From Paenibacillus alvei DSM 29 (GTDB lineage: Bacteria; Bacillota; Bacilli; Paenibacillales; Paenibacillaceae), in NCBI RefSeq assembly GCF_000293805.1, contig NZ_AMBZ01000008.1, positions 1 to 64,000 on the forward strand: 64,000 nucleotides of DNA. The letters run 5' to 3'. Numbering within the stretch: position 1 is the stretch's first letter; every line of letters starts with the position of its first letter. Below, piece by piece: positions 33,486-41,692 of this stretch. A model generated the notes under the pieces. It saw only the letters and a list, made by a program, of their open reading frames with translations, ran no database searches and had not been told where the DNA came from. The position numbers and the translations under genes are program-made.

Positions 33486-35378
33486 CTACCCTCCTATCCA
33501 ACATTTAGATTGTGTAAAACAGTAACCTGGAACATCAATCAATCTGGGTTGTTCGTCATGAAACAACCTATTAAAATCAATGGTATAACCGTTCACATAG
33601 TACTCAGCTATTTCACGCATATCATACCTAGCAAGAGAAGATAGCATGCCTTGCTCTACATCACGATTTTCTGCAACGCTCTTTCTGCTTTTCTTTTCAT
33701 AGTAAATATCACGGCTTGATCTGTTATCGACGATCCATTGACTTAACGTATCATAGAGGTCATCAAATGTACGGTAAACAACCGCTAGGCGATACGGACT
33801 ATAATGCTGGCGACGTGCTAGAATCGTATAGGAAAAATTAAGCACGTTAGCCGACTCCATATCCCTATATTGCTTTACAAATTCCGTAAATTTGCTGATT
33901 GTCTGTTGCAGAGAAACAAGCGTGTGCCCCGAAATGCAAAATAAATAGTGGTCTTTAATCCATGGCTGGAAATTCTGTTCATCAGGAATATACTCTTCAA
34001 ATAGGGTAAGTGCATTCCCCCCGCCATATCCACAAGAAAACGATGCAGCGATACGTTTTTTTCCTTCCTCAACTTCCCAGTCTTTTAATTTGTCGTTTAT
34101 ATAAAATGGCGAATTAATAAGATCCAAATAGGAGGAAGGAGTATCAAATTTATAGATAGGCGGTATCTGCTTATTCTTTAAGGCAAGCAAGCAACACACA
34201 GCATTACTCAAGCCTAGCATTGCTTCCGAATAGCCTAAATTCACACTCGATAGGCCAAGTGCACAATATTGTTTTTTCTGTGTTTGAAAGCCATTAACCA
34301 ATCCTTTAACTTCTATCGCTTGTTCAATTCTTTCACAATACCCTTCACCGTCAACATACGTAATATCTTCCGGTCGTAGATTCGCATCGATAAGCGCTCC
34401 CTGTACGACTTGGGTGATCATTTCCGAACTTGTTTGCAGAAAGTCAACGGTCGCCCCACCACTGTTATTTGTATGTATCCCCCGGATAATCCCATGTATC
34501 CGGTCTTGATCCGCCACAGCCTTATCAAGCGGCTTTAAAAACAAGGCGATTGCTCCTTCTCCTACATAGTTACCTCCAGGCTCATCATCATAGCCTTTAC
34601 TCGCAATATCTGGCGCATGATGAAAAACTTCATTCAATACTGTTCTTTTATCAAGCAAATGCGAAATATTGATTCCCCCGACAAGTGCTGACGTAATTTT
34701 ACCCGTTTCAAGCAAATTACAAGCCTCATAAAGCGCTATTGCACCACTAACACAGCTATTCTCAATCACCGTTGAAGGCCCTCGTAAATCAAATTGATTT
34801 GAAAGGCGTGTTGCAAGAAAGCTTGTCCAATTCAACATATACGATTTCATGTTAATATTATCGATATACTTAAGATAATTAGTTATTTGGTTAGCAGTAA
34901 AATTAGCGGCGATATACACACCTGTAATCTCATTTCTGCGGTCTGTGCTAAGATACCCCGCATCTTCAAGTGCCCGGTAAGCAGCTTGAAGCATGATTCT
35001 ATGGCTAGGTTCCATTAATGATGCATCTTCATGCGACATTCCAAATAATTCATAATCAAACTGATCGATATCTGATAAGATGGCGCCATAATGATAATTA
35101 CGCTCATCTGCATCTAATCCACCCAATAATTGCGAGGCACGTGTTATTCTATCCTTTGGACAAGCCTGTATTAACGTGCGCTTGTTCGATATTACATCCC
35201 ATATGTCATTATAATTATCCGACAAAGGAGATTTCCAACTCATCCCAACTATAGCAACCGGTGTCTTTTGCGAATTCAGTCCCTTTAATAATTGACCCGC
35301 TTCTGCTTTATCTATTCTTCCGTCTTTGAACATGGAGATAACGAGATCCATTGCAATCGTCTTTTTAGTTGTTATCAT
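33486..35378 (-). CDS. Ketosynthase-like protein lacking both catalytic histidines
   Basis: 630 residues with the KS fold and the short post-KS linker (ending VPGYCFTQSKCWIGG), but no ACP, KR or AT. The active-site Cys is kept in an unusual context, ENSCVSGA (near 208). The first His motif HGTGT is replaced by VDGEGYCE (near 344, His to Glu), and NIGH is replaced by NLGYSEA (near 379, His to Tyr). It therefore cannot run the standard decarboxylative condensation. The start is ATG 35378, after AAGGAAGGAG; an earlier ATG at 35408 has no such site. Its N-terminus resembles that of the intact PKS at 27504, suggesting a shared docking helix. Alternatives are a chain-length-factor-like partner, a scaffold or a starter-transfer protein. 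Confidence 0.88.
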   Translation of the reverse strand: MITTKKTIAMDLVISMFKDGRIDKAEAGQLLKGLNSQKTPVAIVGMSWKSPLSDNYNDIWDVISNKRTLIQACPKDRITRASQLLGGLDADERNYHYGAILSDIDQFDYELFGMSHEDASLMEPSHRIMLQAAYRALEDAGYLSTDRRNEITGVYIAANFTANQITNYLKYIDNINMKSYMLNWTSFLATRLSNQFDLRGPSTVIENSCVSGAIALYEACNLLETGKITSALVGGINISHLLDKRTVLNEVFHHAPDIASKGYDDEPGGNYVGEGAIALFLKPLDKAVADQDRIHGIIRGIHTNNSGGATVDFLQTSSEMITQVVQGALIDANLRPEDITYVDGEGYCERIEQAIEVKGLVNGFQTQKKQYCALGLSSVNLGYSEAMLGLSNAVCCLLALKNKQIPPIYKFDTPSSYLDLINSPFYINDKLKDWEVEEGKKRIAASFSCGYGGGNALTLFEEYIPDEQNFQPWIKDHYLFCISGHTLVSLQQTISKFTEFVKQYRDMESANVLNFSYTILARRQHYSPYRLAVVYRTFDDLYDTLSQWIVDNRSSRDIYYEKKSRKSVAENRDVEQGMLSSLARYDMREIAEYYVNGYTIDFNRLFHDEQPRLIDVPGYCFTQSKCWIGG

Positions 35379-35394
35379 ATTGTTCGCTCCTTCC

Positions 35395-36462
35395 TTAAGA
35401 CATACCACTAACCGATATGCCCTTTGTTACTAACATGGTCTTATTCAAATCAATGAACATATCAACATCTTCAATGAGAGTTTCTTCCTGAAGATCGGAT
35501 AGTCTTAGGTTTATCTCATTTGCATCAGTCTTTTTACCATGCATAATTTGCATAAAATAGCGGCTTGCATCTGCCATATCTGAGTCGGAAGGTTGTTCAT
35601 TGGAAGACGAGTACTTATCATAGATGTCTTTCAACTGATTGAATGGCGTAACGACATTTTGAAGATAATCCATATCGTCAAAATTATGGTTTGGTACACT
35701 AACTGCAACTCCTAACATCCTTGACAACAAATACGTCCTATTAAATAACTTTCTTTTCTTAAACAGTTCTGTCGAATAATAAGGGTCGCCTTCATAATCC
35801 ATGGTAAGAACACGTGCTGCAGGCTCAACATCTAATACCTGAGGACGTAACATGTTGGAAGGACCTATTTCAATGTAACGATAGATACCTTGGTCCGTCA
35901 TATATCGAATCGTATCTTTCCATCGGGTCTGGGTATAAGGTTGCAACATTAACCTTACAACATCTTCACTGTCTGTATATACTTTTCCATCCACAGCGGT
36001 GACAACGTTTTCAACATGCCTTTTTAATGGAAGTTTTGCAATAAGTTCCTGTAACCGAAACGATAGTTCTTCCTTATTTGATGCATCGTTTTGGGACAGC
36101 GTAATTTGACTATGTTCTACAATAAAATGAAGTGCATCTGAAAAATCAACTGCCCCTGAACAAACTAATGCCGACAGTTCTCCTATATTGTGACCTGCAT
36201 AATACTTCGCCTTACTATTAAATACGTCTTGAAATACAGTAAAAAACGCAATGCTCGTTGTCAAAATAGCTGCCGGTACAAATGTTTTATCATTGAATTC
36301 CTTACTATCACCGTACATAATTCGTTCCCGCAGATGATAACCTAGACACTCGTCAGCAATATCATAAACCCTTTTTGCTGATGCATAGCTGTCATACATG
36401 GATTTTCCCATTTTTAAATATTGTGATCCTATGCCTGGCAGTAAGATTGCTATGTTGTGCAT
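35395..36462 (-). CDS. Acyltransferase-like protein with dead active site
   Basis: 355 residues, paralogous to the AT at 33454 in both the core and the C-terminal tail. The nucleophile motif GHSxG reads AGHNIGE near residue 89, with Asn (codon AAT) for Ser. The following VRKRG is VEHSQ, removing the carboxylate-binding Arg. About 70 residues, including the small subdomain and the catalytic APFH segment, are absent. The frame is open and the protein ends normally, so this looks like a kept pseudo-enzyme rather than decay. ATG 36462 follows AAGGAGGGAG, with a large hairpin immediately upstream; the stop is 17 bp before the KS-like gene. Linked loss of catalysis in both proteins suggests they act together. 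Confidence 0.85.
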   Translation of the reverse strand: MHNIAILLPGIGSQYLKMGKSMYDSYASAKRVYDIADECLGYHLRERIMYGDSKEFNDKTFVPAAILTTSIAFFTVFQDVFNSKAKYYAGHNIGELSALVCSGAVDFSDALHFIVEHSQITLSQNDASNKEELSFRLQELIAKLPLKRHVENVVTAVDGKVYTDSEDVVRLMLQPYTQTRWKDTIRYMTDQGIYRYIEIGPSNMLRPQVLDVEPAARVLTMDYEGDPYYSTELFKKRKLFNRTYLLSRMLGVAVSVPNHNFDDMDYLQNVVTPFNQLKDIYDKYSSSNEQPSDSDMADASRYFMQIMHGKKTDANEINLRLSDLQEETLIEDVDMFIDLNKTMLVTKGISVSGMS

Positions 36463-36478
36463 AAACGCTCCCTCCTTG

Positions 36479-36526
36479 GATGCAAAGACAGGTCGCAATT
36501 CAATGGATTACGACCTGTTTTGCATA
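36479..36526. other. Long intergenic hairpin before the AT-like gene
   Basis: The inverted repeat ATGCAAA-ACAGGTCGTAAT / ATTGCGACCTGT-C-TTTGCAT (minus strand) gives about 19 paired bases around a six- or seven-base loop, with one bulge and one G-U pair. It ends next to the ribosome binding site of the AT-like gene. The tail after the stem is CC-AAGGAGG rather than a U-tract, so it is not a standard terminator. It sits between the exporter genes and the biosynthetic genes and could stabilise or separate the two parts of the message. Confidence 0.6.
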
Positions 36527-36568
36527 CCATTTCCTTTTTGATCTACCACAATTGTTTCTATGTTCATA

Positions 36569-37698
36569 TCACGTCCTTACCTTTTCACTCCTTACGAAAA
36601 CGGAAACAAATATAAGTAGAGTTGCGAAGCTAAGCATATATATCAGTTGCTGTGAAGAAGCTGCAATACCTTTCCCGGCTATAACATCTCTACCTGCTTG
36701 CAAAAACCATGTTGTCGGGAAAAAATCTCCGATCTGCTGCGCAAATTTAGGCATGATCTCCCGCGGCCAAAAACACCCCCCAGCATTAACATAGGAAAGT
36801 AAAGTAAAGTCGAGAGCGAACCAGCCATTAGGCGGGTGTTCGCGAATCTACTGATTGCTACACCTAGTGCGACACAAACAAGGGAAAAAGCCAAGCACAC
36901 GAGCAACACTTCTTGTTTCTGCTCGGAGGTCTGCCCAAATGGAAAATCTACTATGCTAGATATAATGCTCAGTAACAATACGGATTGAATAGCAGCGATC
37001 ACAAAACATGCCAGCATGTTTTGTATGAGATAACTAAATCTTGATACGGGCGTAACTGCAATACGATCATACACACCTGATAATTTATCTTGCAAGATTA
37101 AACTGGTGGAAAATGTCATAAGAAATATCATACCAGAAGCAATAAATCCTAATGATTTTACCGCATTGCTGACGTCTCGTTCTGAACCTGCATACTTAAG
37201 CGTACTTTCATATGTAACGTTAAACGCACTCTTCTTGTAGTCGTCCATGCCTTGGTAAAAAATCTTCTCATCACCTCCAGACGCTCTTGCAATTTGTTTT
37301 GCAGAGGATACATAGCTTGACACATACACTTTTACAGGACCAAAGATGTCAGTACCTGCTAAATCATAGATTAATACAGAGACGTCGTCACCATTCAACA
37401 AGCTTTCGGTAAAGCCCTGCTGAAAAAGCAACCCACCATCTAGTTCTGAATTAATAACCATGCTTTTGACATCATCATTGCTCGTCAGATTGATAATCTT
37501 GTACTGCCCCTTTAATTGTTCTATAAAATCTTGAGTAAACAAGGTATTGTCTTCATCTATTATCCCAACCTTATATTGAACTTCCTGAGATGTCGCCACA
37601 ATCAAAAAAACAGTCAATAAAATCGGTATAACAAAAATAAACAACAAACTCCAACCCTTCTGAAAAACACGTCTAATACAATTAAGAAATATTGTCAT
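36569..37698 (-). CDS. ABC-2 type exporter permease, one frameshift
   Basis: An integral membrane protein with one N-terminal helix, a large extracytoplasmic domain and a C-terminal helix bundle, typical of the ABC-2 family. The first frame ends in GGVFGRGRSCL... from about 36770. The true C-terminus (MPKFAQQIGDFFPTTWFLQAG and two further helices to 36569) is in another frame. One extra base in the five-A run at 36769-36773 restores GGVFWPREIMPKF, a common ABC-2 sequence. The corrected length is 376 residues, close to the 382 of its partner. ATG 37698 overlaps the partner's TGA. It is likely to export the product of the cluster or to provide self-protection. Confidence 0.88.
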
Positions 37699-38843
37699 TC
37701 TACCGTCCTCCTCGAAGCAGCCAGACTTACAAGCACAATTCCGACACAAATTAATATCATAAATCCAATATGAATAAGTGCCTGCTCCACTTGATTCCCA
37801 TAAACGACATTGAAAAGAGCAGTCTTAGCGTAATAGCTTGGTGATAGATAGGCAACTGATCCAAAGTCCACGATTACAAAACCGCCAACGATGAAAGTCC
37901 CCCCCAGCGTTATAAAATTGGATAATGATTGTGCTTTTTGAATGTCACGTGTAATAATAACCAGCATCAACCCGAGTAGTGTAACGAGTATGGATAATAT
38001 AAACAAAGTAAGAAGTACAACTATAATATGGTTTCCCCAATCCACACCATATACGTACTTTGTAAACAAGAGTAAGATGACCCCTTGGAAAAATGTCACC
38101 AATGACAACCCAAGTGCTTTGCCAAGATATTGTTCATACGGTTTCACAGCAGACAAGCGAATTCGATTACCTAAAGTGCCCAAATAGTCTTCAGACGCCA
38201 TAACAATACCGTATTCTTGCCCGTATAATAATAGCATCAGTATCATCGCTATGCTGTAATACCCCATCGCAGTCGTCGCTTGCAAACTTGAACTTGTTAA
38301 GGATTGTTCTTTGACATTCTCTTCATTATTCTTCTGTCGCTCGGAACCCATCGCATCGACTTCTGTTTGCCCTGTTATGTTGTAAATAACGCTAGACGTA
38401 TTCATCAAATTGGTTAGACTACTTACAATGTTCTTAACAACCAGCGTAGGTACACCGTAATCTGTTGATAAGTAGACATTGACGACATGGGGGAGAACTC
38501 TATCGTCAGAGAAATTATCAGGAATAAAAATAATGGCATCTGCTTCATCCTTATTAATAAGAGCTTTGCCATCATCTAATGACGTAACCGCCTTTAGTTC
38601 CGCAAGCTCAGTAACATCATTTGAATGTAAAACAGCATCAAAAATAGCGCCATACCTGCCTGAATCAAGGTTTGCATAAGCTATTGTTACCTTCCCCAAT
38701 GACTTTTGTATATCATATGTACTGCCGAATACCGAACCCAAAATGAGGATAATGATAGCATAAGTAAGCAAATTTATTAAAATTGCTTTTGGATTCATGA
38801 TCATCCGTTTAACCGCATAGAACATCTGGAACAAAATATTCAT
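37695..38843 (-). CDS. ABC-2 type exporter permease
   Basis: 382 residues: an N-terminal membrane anchor (about 17-40), an extracytoplasmic region to about 180, then five or six hydrophobic segments (GYYSIAMILMLLLYG, ALGLSLVTFFQGVILLLFTK, IIVVLLTLFILSILVTLLGLML and others). The ATG at 38843 follows AAAAGAGGATATGCA and lies 20 bp after the ATPase gene. It is a paralogue of the next permease and probably forms a heterodimer with it, powered by the upstream ATPase. Confidence 0.9.
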   Translation of the reverse strand: MNILFQMFYAVKRMIMNPKAILINLLTYAIIILILGSVFGSTYDIQKSLGKVTIAYANLDSGRYGAIFDAVLHSNDVTELAELKAVTSLDDGKALINKDEADAIIFIPDNFSDDRVLPHVVNVYLSTDYGVPTLVVKNIVSSLTNLMNTSSVIYNITGQTEVDAMGSERQKNNEENVKEQSLTSSSLQATTAMGYYSIAMILMLLLYGQEYGIVMASEDYLGTLGNRIRLSAVKPYEQYLGKALGLSLVTFFQGVILLLFTKYVYGVDWGNHIIVVLLTLFILSILVTLLGLMLVIITRDIQKAQSLSNFITLGGTFIVGGFVIVDFGSVAYLSPSYYAKTALFNVVYGNQVEQALIHIGFMILICVGIVLVSLAASRRTVE

Positions 38844-38863
38844 TGCATATCCTCTTTTCCGAT

Positions 38864-39796
38864 TTAATCACGCAACTTTTTGCCTGTTAATTGGAGGAAA
38901 ACAGTTTCCAAATTCGGTTTTTCTACTGCCATATATTTTATATTAAAGTGTTGCTTGATTAATTGTTCCAATATAAGAGGAATACAACTGTCATCTTTGT
39001 CTAGTTTAATTTCTAATATCTCTTCGTGAACACTAAAGGACAAAACTCCATCAATGGACTCGATTACTTTGACAGATTCCGCTGTATTAGCAGTAAACTC
39101 CAATCTTAGGCACTGTTCGTGGATATGGTCTGCGATTAATTCGTCAATTGTCCCAAGTGCAATTAACCGACCAAAATCCATGATAGCAACGCGATCACAG
39201 ATTGCTTCGATTTCTTCCATATAGTGAGTCGTATAAATGACCGTCGTGCCTTCTTTGTTCATTATACGGATAGATTCTAAAATATGATTGCGTGATTGCG
39301 GATCAACCCCAACCGTCGGTTCGTCCATAAATAGAACACGCGGTTTATGCACAATCGCACAAGCAATATTGAGCCTTCGCTTCATGCCGCCTGAAAAGGT
39401 GCTCACTTTCGATTTCCTTCTGTCCCACAGACCCGTAAACTCCAGTGCCTTCTTAACCATTTGTGCTAACTCATTTCCTCGCAGACCATACAATCTGCCC
39501 CAATAAGTGACATTATCTATCGCATTTAACGTTTCAAATACAGCAATTTCCTGAGGAACGTAACCAATTTTACGTTTAATTTCTGTTGCATGTGTTGAAA
39601 AGTCTTTGCCGAATATCTTCACTGAGCCACTGTTAAAACGTAAAAGTCCTAATATCGCATTCATCAACGTAGACTTCCCAGCCCCATTAGGTCCTAGCAA
39701 CCCAAATATCTCACCTTCACGTATACTCAGATTAACCCCTTTCAACGCATCGAGATTATTGTATTTTTTGACCACGTCTGAAACTTCGATTATCAT
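38864..39796 (-). CDS. ABC exporter ATPase subunit
   Basis: 310 residues. Walker A GPNGAGKST, Q-loop VPQEIAVFE, signature FSGGMKRR and Walker B RVLFMDEPTVGVD are all intact, followed by the His-loop TTHYMEE. A C-terminal domain of about 80 residues (from HIHEQCLRLEF) is typical of drug-resistance ATPases of the DrrA/CcmA kind. ATG 39796 was chosen because GGAGG lies eight bases upstream and the conserved start MIIEVSDVVKKY follows; ATG 39826 has no such site. It is the first gene of the operon and works with the two permeases that follow. Confidence 0.93.
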   Translation of the reverse strand: MIIEVSDVVKKYNNLDALKGVNLSIREGEIFGLLGPNGAGKSTLMNAILGLLRFNSGSVKIFGKDFSTHATEIKRKIGYVPQEIAVFETLNAIDNVTYWGRLYGLRGNELAQMVKKALEFTGLWDRRKSKVSTFSGGMKRRLNIACAIVHKPRVLFMDEPTVGVDPQSRNHILESIRIMNKEGTTVIYTTHYMEEIEAICDRVAIMDFGRLIALGTIDELIADHIHEQCLRLEFTANTAESVKVIESIDGVLSFSVHEEILEIKLDKDDSCIPLILEQLIKQHFNIKYMAVEKPNLETVFLQLTGKKLRD

Positions 39797-39926
39797 ACGC
39801 ACATCCTCCATAATACAGGTCGTCATGTTCTACCCCCACATTAATAGTAAATGCCTAGAAGATTCGAATAAATTCAATCAATAATGATCTACTTGATCAA
39901 GCTCCACATTGTGTAACTCAATCTAT

Positions 39927-39960
39927 AAAAAAAATAGCGACCTAAATATCCATAGGTCGC
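39927..39960 (-). terminator. Terminator or leader attenuator upstream of the operon
   Basis: A perfect 8-bp stem GCGACCTA/TAGGTCGC (39937-39944 with 39953-39960) is followed on the minus strand by TA and eight T (39934-39927). It lies about 130 bp before the ATPase start. Only remnants lie upstream, so either it ends transcription from the decayed region or it is an attenuator in the leader of the biosynthetic operon. Confidence 0.75.
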
Positions 39961-40219
39961 TTACTCTTATTTATTTGTGCCTTACTCATGTGTAATTTTC
40001 GACATTTTTCAAAAAAACATAGCTTCGCCCTCTCGTCCAGCCATATTTTTCACCGCACTACAAGCTACTTGTTATGTCTCCTTATGACCAATAACGTGCC
40101 GTAACATCGGTTATTGCCAGTCAGGTATTGTTTCATCTTCATCAATATCATTGATAGTGTTAATTTGTTATAAAAAAAACGACATATATCACGTTCAAAT
40201 GATACTCCTGTTCATAAAC
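39961..40219. other. Non-coding upstream region of the biosynthetic operon
   Basis: A-T-rich sequence with no credible gene on either strand. It contains several A-runs, including one at about 40173-40180. I could not identify a clear promoter pair by eye. It lies between the attenuator-like hairpin and the TGTCA repeats. Confidence 0.4.
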
Positions 40220-40285
40220 TTTGTCAATAGTTGTCAGATGCTTTGTCATTAGATGTCAAAACTTTTGTCAATTGGTGTCAGAATA
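40220..40285. promoter_or_regulatory. Three 22-bp direct repeats, each with two TGTCA boxes
   Basis: TGTCA begins at 40222, 40232, 40244, 40254, 40266 and 40276, giving spacings of 10, 12, 10, 12 and 10. This makes three tandem 22-bp units, each starting TTTGTCA and holding a second box ten bases later. Such helically phased direct repeats are typical of an operator bound by several copies of an activator. They lie about 430 bp upstream of the ATPase start, on the far side of the attenuator-like hairpin, with the permease fragment on their other side. Which gene they control is not shown. Confidence 0.7.
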
Positions 40286-40333
40286 TGGTTTGAAACTGTA
40301 AATATAGTCTGTTACAGTTCTTTTAGTGACTGA

Positions 40334-40620
40334 GTCATACTCACTTACTTTATGCAAAGGGTATTTCCGGACGTTACCATATTCTCCAGTCCTGACGGAG
40401 CAGCCTTCGAGATTGCCCAAACGATTGGCGGAATGTTGTTCTCTCCGTTCTTTCTTGGCATCGTCATTGCCAGTTGTTTAGTCGGCGGTGTCTCCGCCCA
40501 AATGGGCATATCACGCTTGCTATTTGCAATGGAGTGACCGGATGCTGCCAAACAAGGCTTTCGGTTATCTGCATCCGACAACGGGTATCGCTGCTATTCT
40601 AATTTACGCTCATAGAGTTT
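40334..40620 (+). pseudogene. Amino-acid permease (APC family) fragment
   Basis: The reading MQRVFPDVTIFSSPDGAAFEIAQTIGGMLFSP...GISRLLFAME is the middle of an APC-superfamily transporter. After a frame break near 40534 it continues as RMLPNKAFGYLHPTTGI before losing homology. Both ends of the gene are missing, so it cannot encode a working transporter. It marks the edge of an older rearrangement next to the biosynthetic cluster. Confidence 0.7.
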
Positions 40621-40716
40621 AGAACGCAACATTGTCATAGCTTGTGTATTCGCTCAATTTTTTTTACAAACTTTCTCAACATATTTAGCAAAAATGCGTA
40701 GGTATCGAAAAGATAA

Positions 40717-41590
40717 TCAATCCGCAAAAAATGTTGCCCTCAAAATTATATAAGTTGAACAATGATTTACTAATTGTCCTGATTCCATCCAAATGTAAAG
40801 TCGGTCAATGATTTTGATAGGATCAAGCATAATGTTGTTCATAAAAACTTTCACATTTTTGCAGATGTCATCTACGGTGTGCAGAACACGTTATTAATGA
40901 CATCGGATTTCAGCCACTTCCAAAGCCCTTCTGCAATATTGAGTTGCGAGCTGTACGGAGGAAAAAATATAAAGTTTAAGCGAGGATACTCATCCAAAAA
41001 AGGGCGAATCGGTTTGGCGTGTAATGGATACGGGCATTATCTAAAACTATCACGATTTTACCAGTCGGGTAGGCCTCCAGAACTTGCTTGAGGATTTTTA
41101 AAAACGTTGCAGCAGTGTATTCTTCATCTTCGCACCAAATGATCTTGCCAGTCACATGATCTACCGAGGCAAGTAATTTCACGCCACGATGCTTACCTGT
41201 TATTTGAATGATGCGCTGCTGCCCTTTGGCAAACAAAGTCCGCTATAAAGCTTGATAATCACGAATCATGCTCTCATCCTCAAACAGTAAGTGATCTATT
41301 TCGCCATTATCGAAATTTTTTAACCCTGGAAAAGTTCCTTCGACAAATTCTTTTTGTTTTTCTTCATCAGCAGCTTCTAAGGTATAAGTTGGTTTCGTAT
41401 AGCTCATGTCCAACCGGTGCATAAGCTTAGATACACCACGATTCACATAAGAAGACCCGAACTCACGGAGGACATACGATGCATTGATCCCCAAAGTCCA
41501 GTTGAACTTTGCTGTATAGCCTACTTCATGCGGCACATGATCGATAATGGTCTGTTTGAGCTGGATTTGATGAATCGAATTGTGTTTCAT
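40717..41590 (-). pseudogene. IS630-type transposase remnant
   Basis: The pieces read in order as a DDE transposase: LKQTIIDHVPHEVGYTAKFNWTL and SKLMHRLDMSYTKPTYTL, then LLFEDESMIRDYQAL (first Asp), IVLDNARIHYT (second Asp), LDEYPRLNFIFFPPYSSQLN and IAEGLWKWLKSD (Glu), ending ...FFAD at 40717. Function is lost through an in-frame TAG at 41240-41242 (Trp to stop), a break at a six-T run near 40991, another near 40890, and absence of the N-terminal helix-turn-helix. Homology stops at about 41590, next to the collagenase terminator. No intact terminal repeats were recognised. Confidence 0.8.
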
Positions 41591-41620
41591 GCTTTCCCCT
41601 TCAAAGCAACGCTTAGCACG

Positions 41621-41658
41621 AAAAAAAGCGTGCCGCTCAGTTATGAGTGACACGCTTT
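41621..41658 (-). terminator. Terminator after first collagenase gene
   Basis: A 15-bp stem with one mismatch (AAAGCGTG.../...CACGCTTT, 41625-41639 with 41644-41658) and a four- or five-base loop, followed on the minus strand by seven T. It is 35 bp downstream of the collagenase stop. An almost identical copy follows the second collagenase gene. Confidence 0.85.
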
Positions 41659-41692
41659 GCCGTTAACGATAACCTAACATCGGTAACCTATA

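Noticed and set aside
40220..40285. Short CRISPR array
   Set aside because: The 22-bp units touch each other without spacers and no cas genes are near; an operator fits better.
41591..41653. N-terminal extension of the transposase remnant up to 41653
   Set aside because: This part reads through the collagenase terminator hairpin and has no transposase homology; the remnant was ended at 41590.
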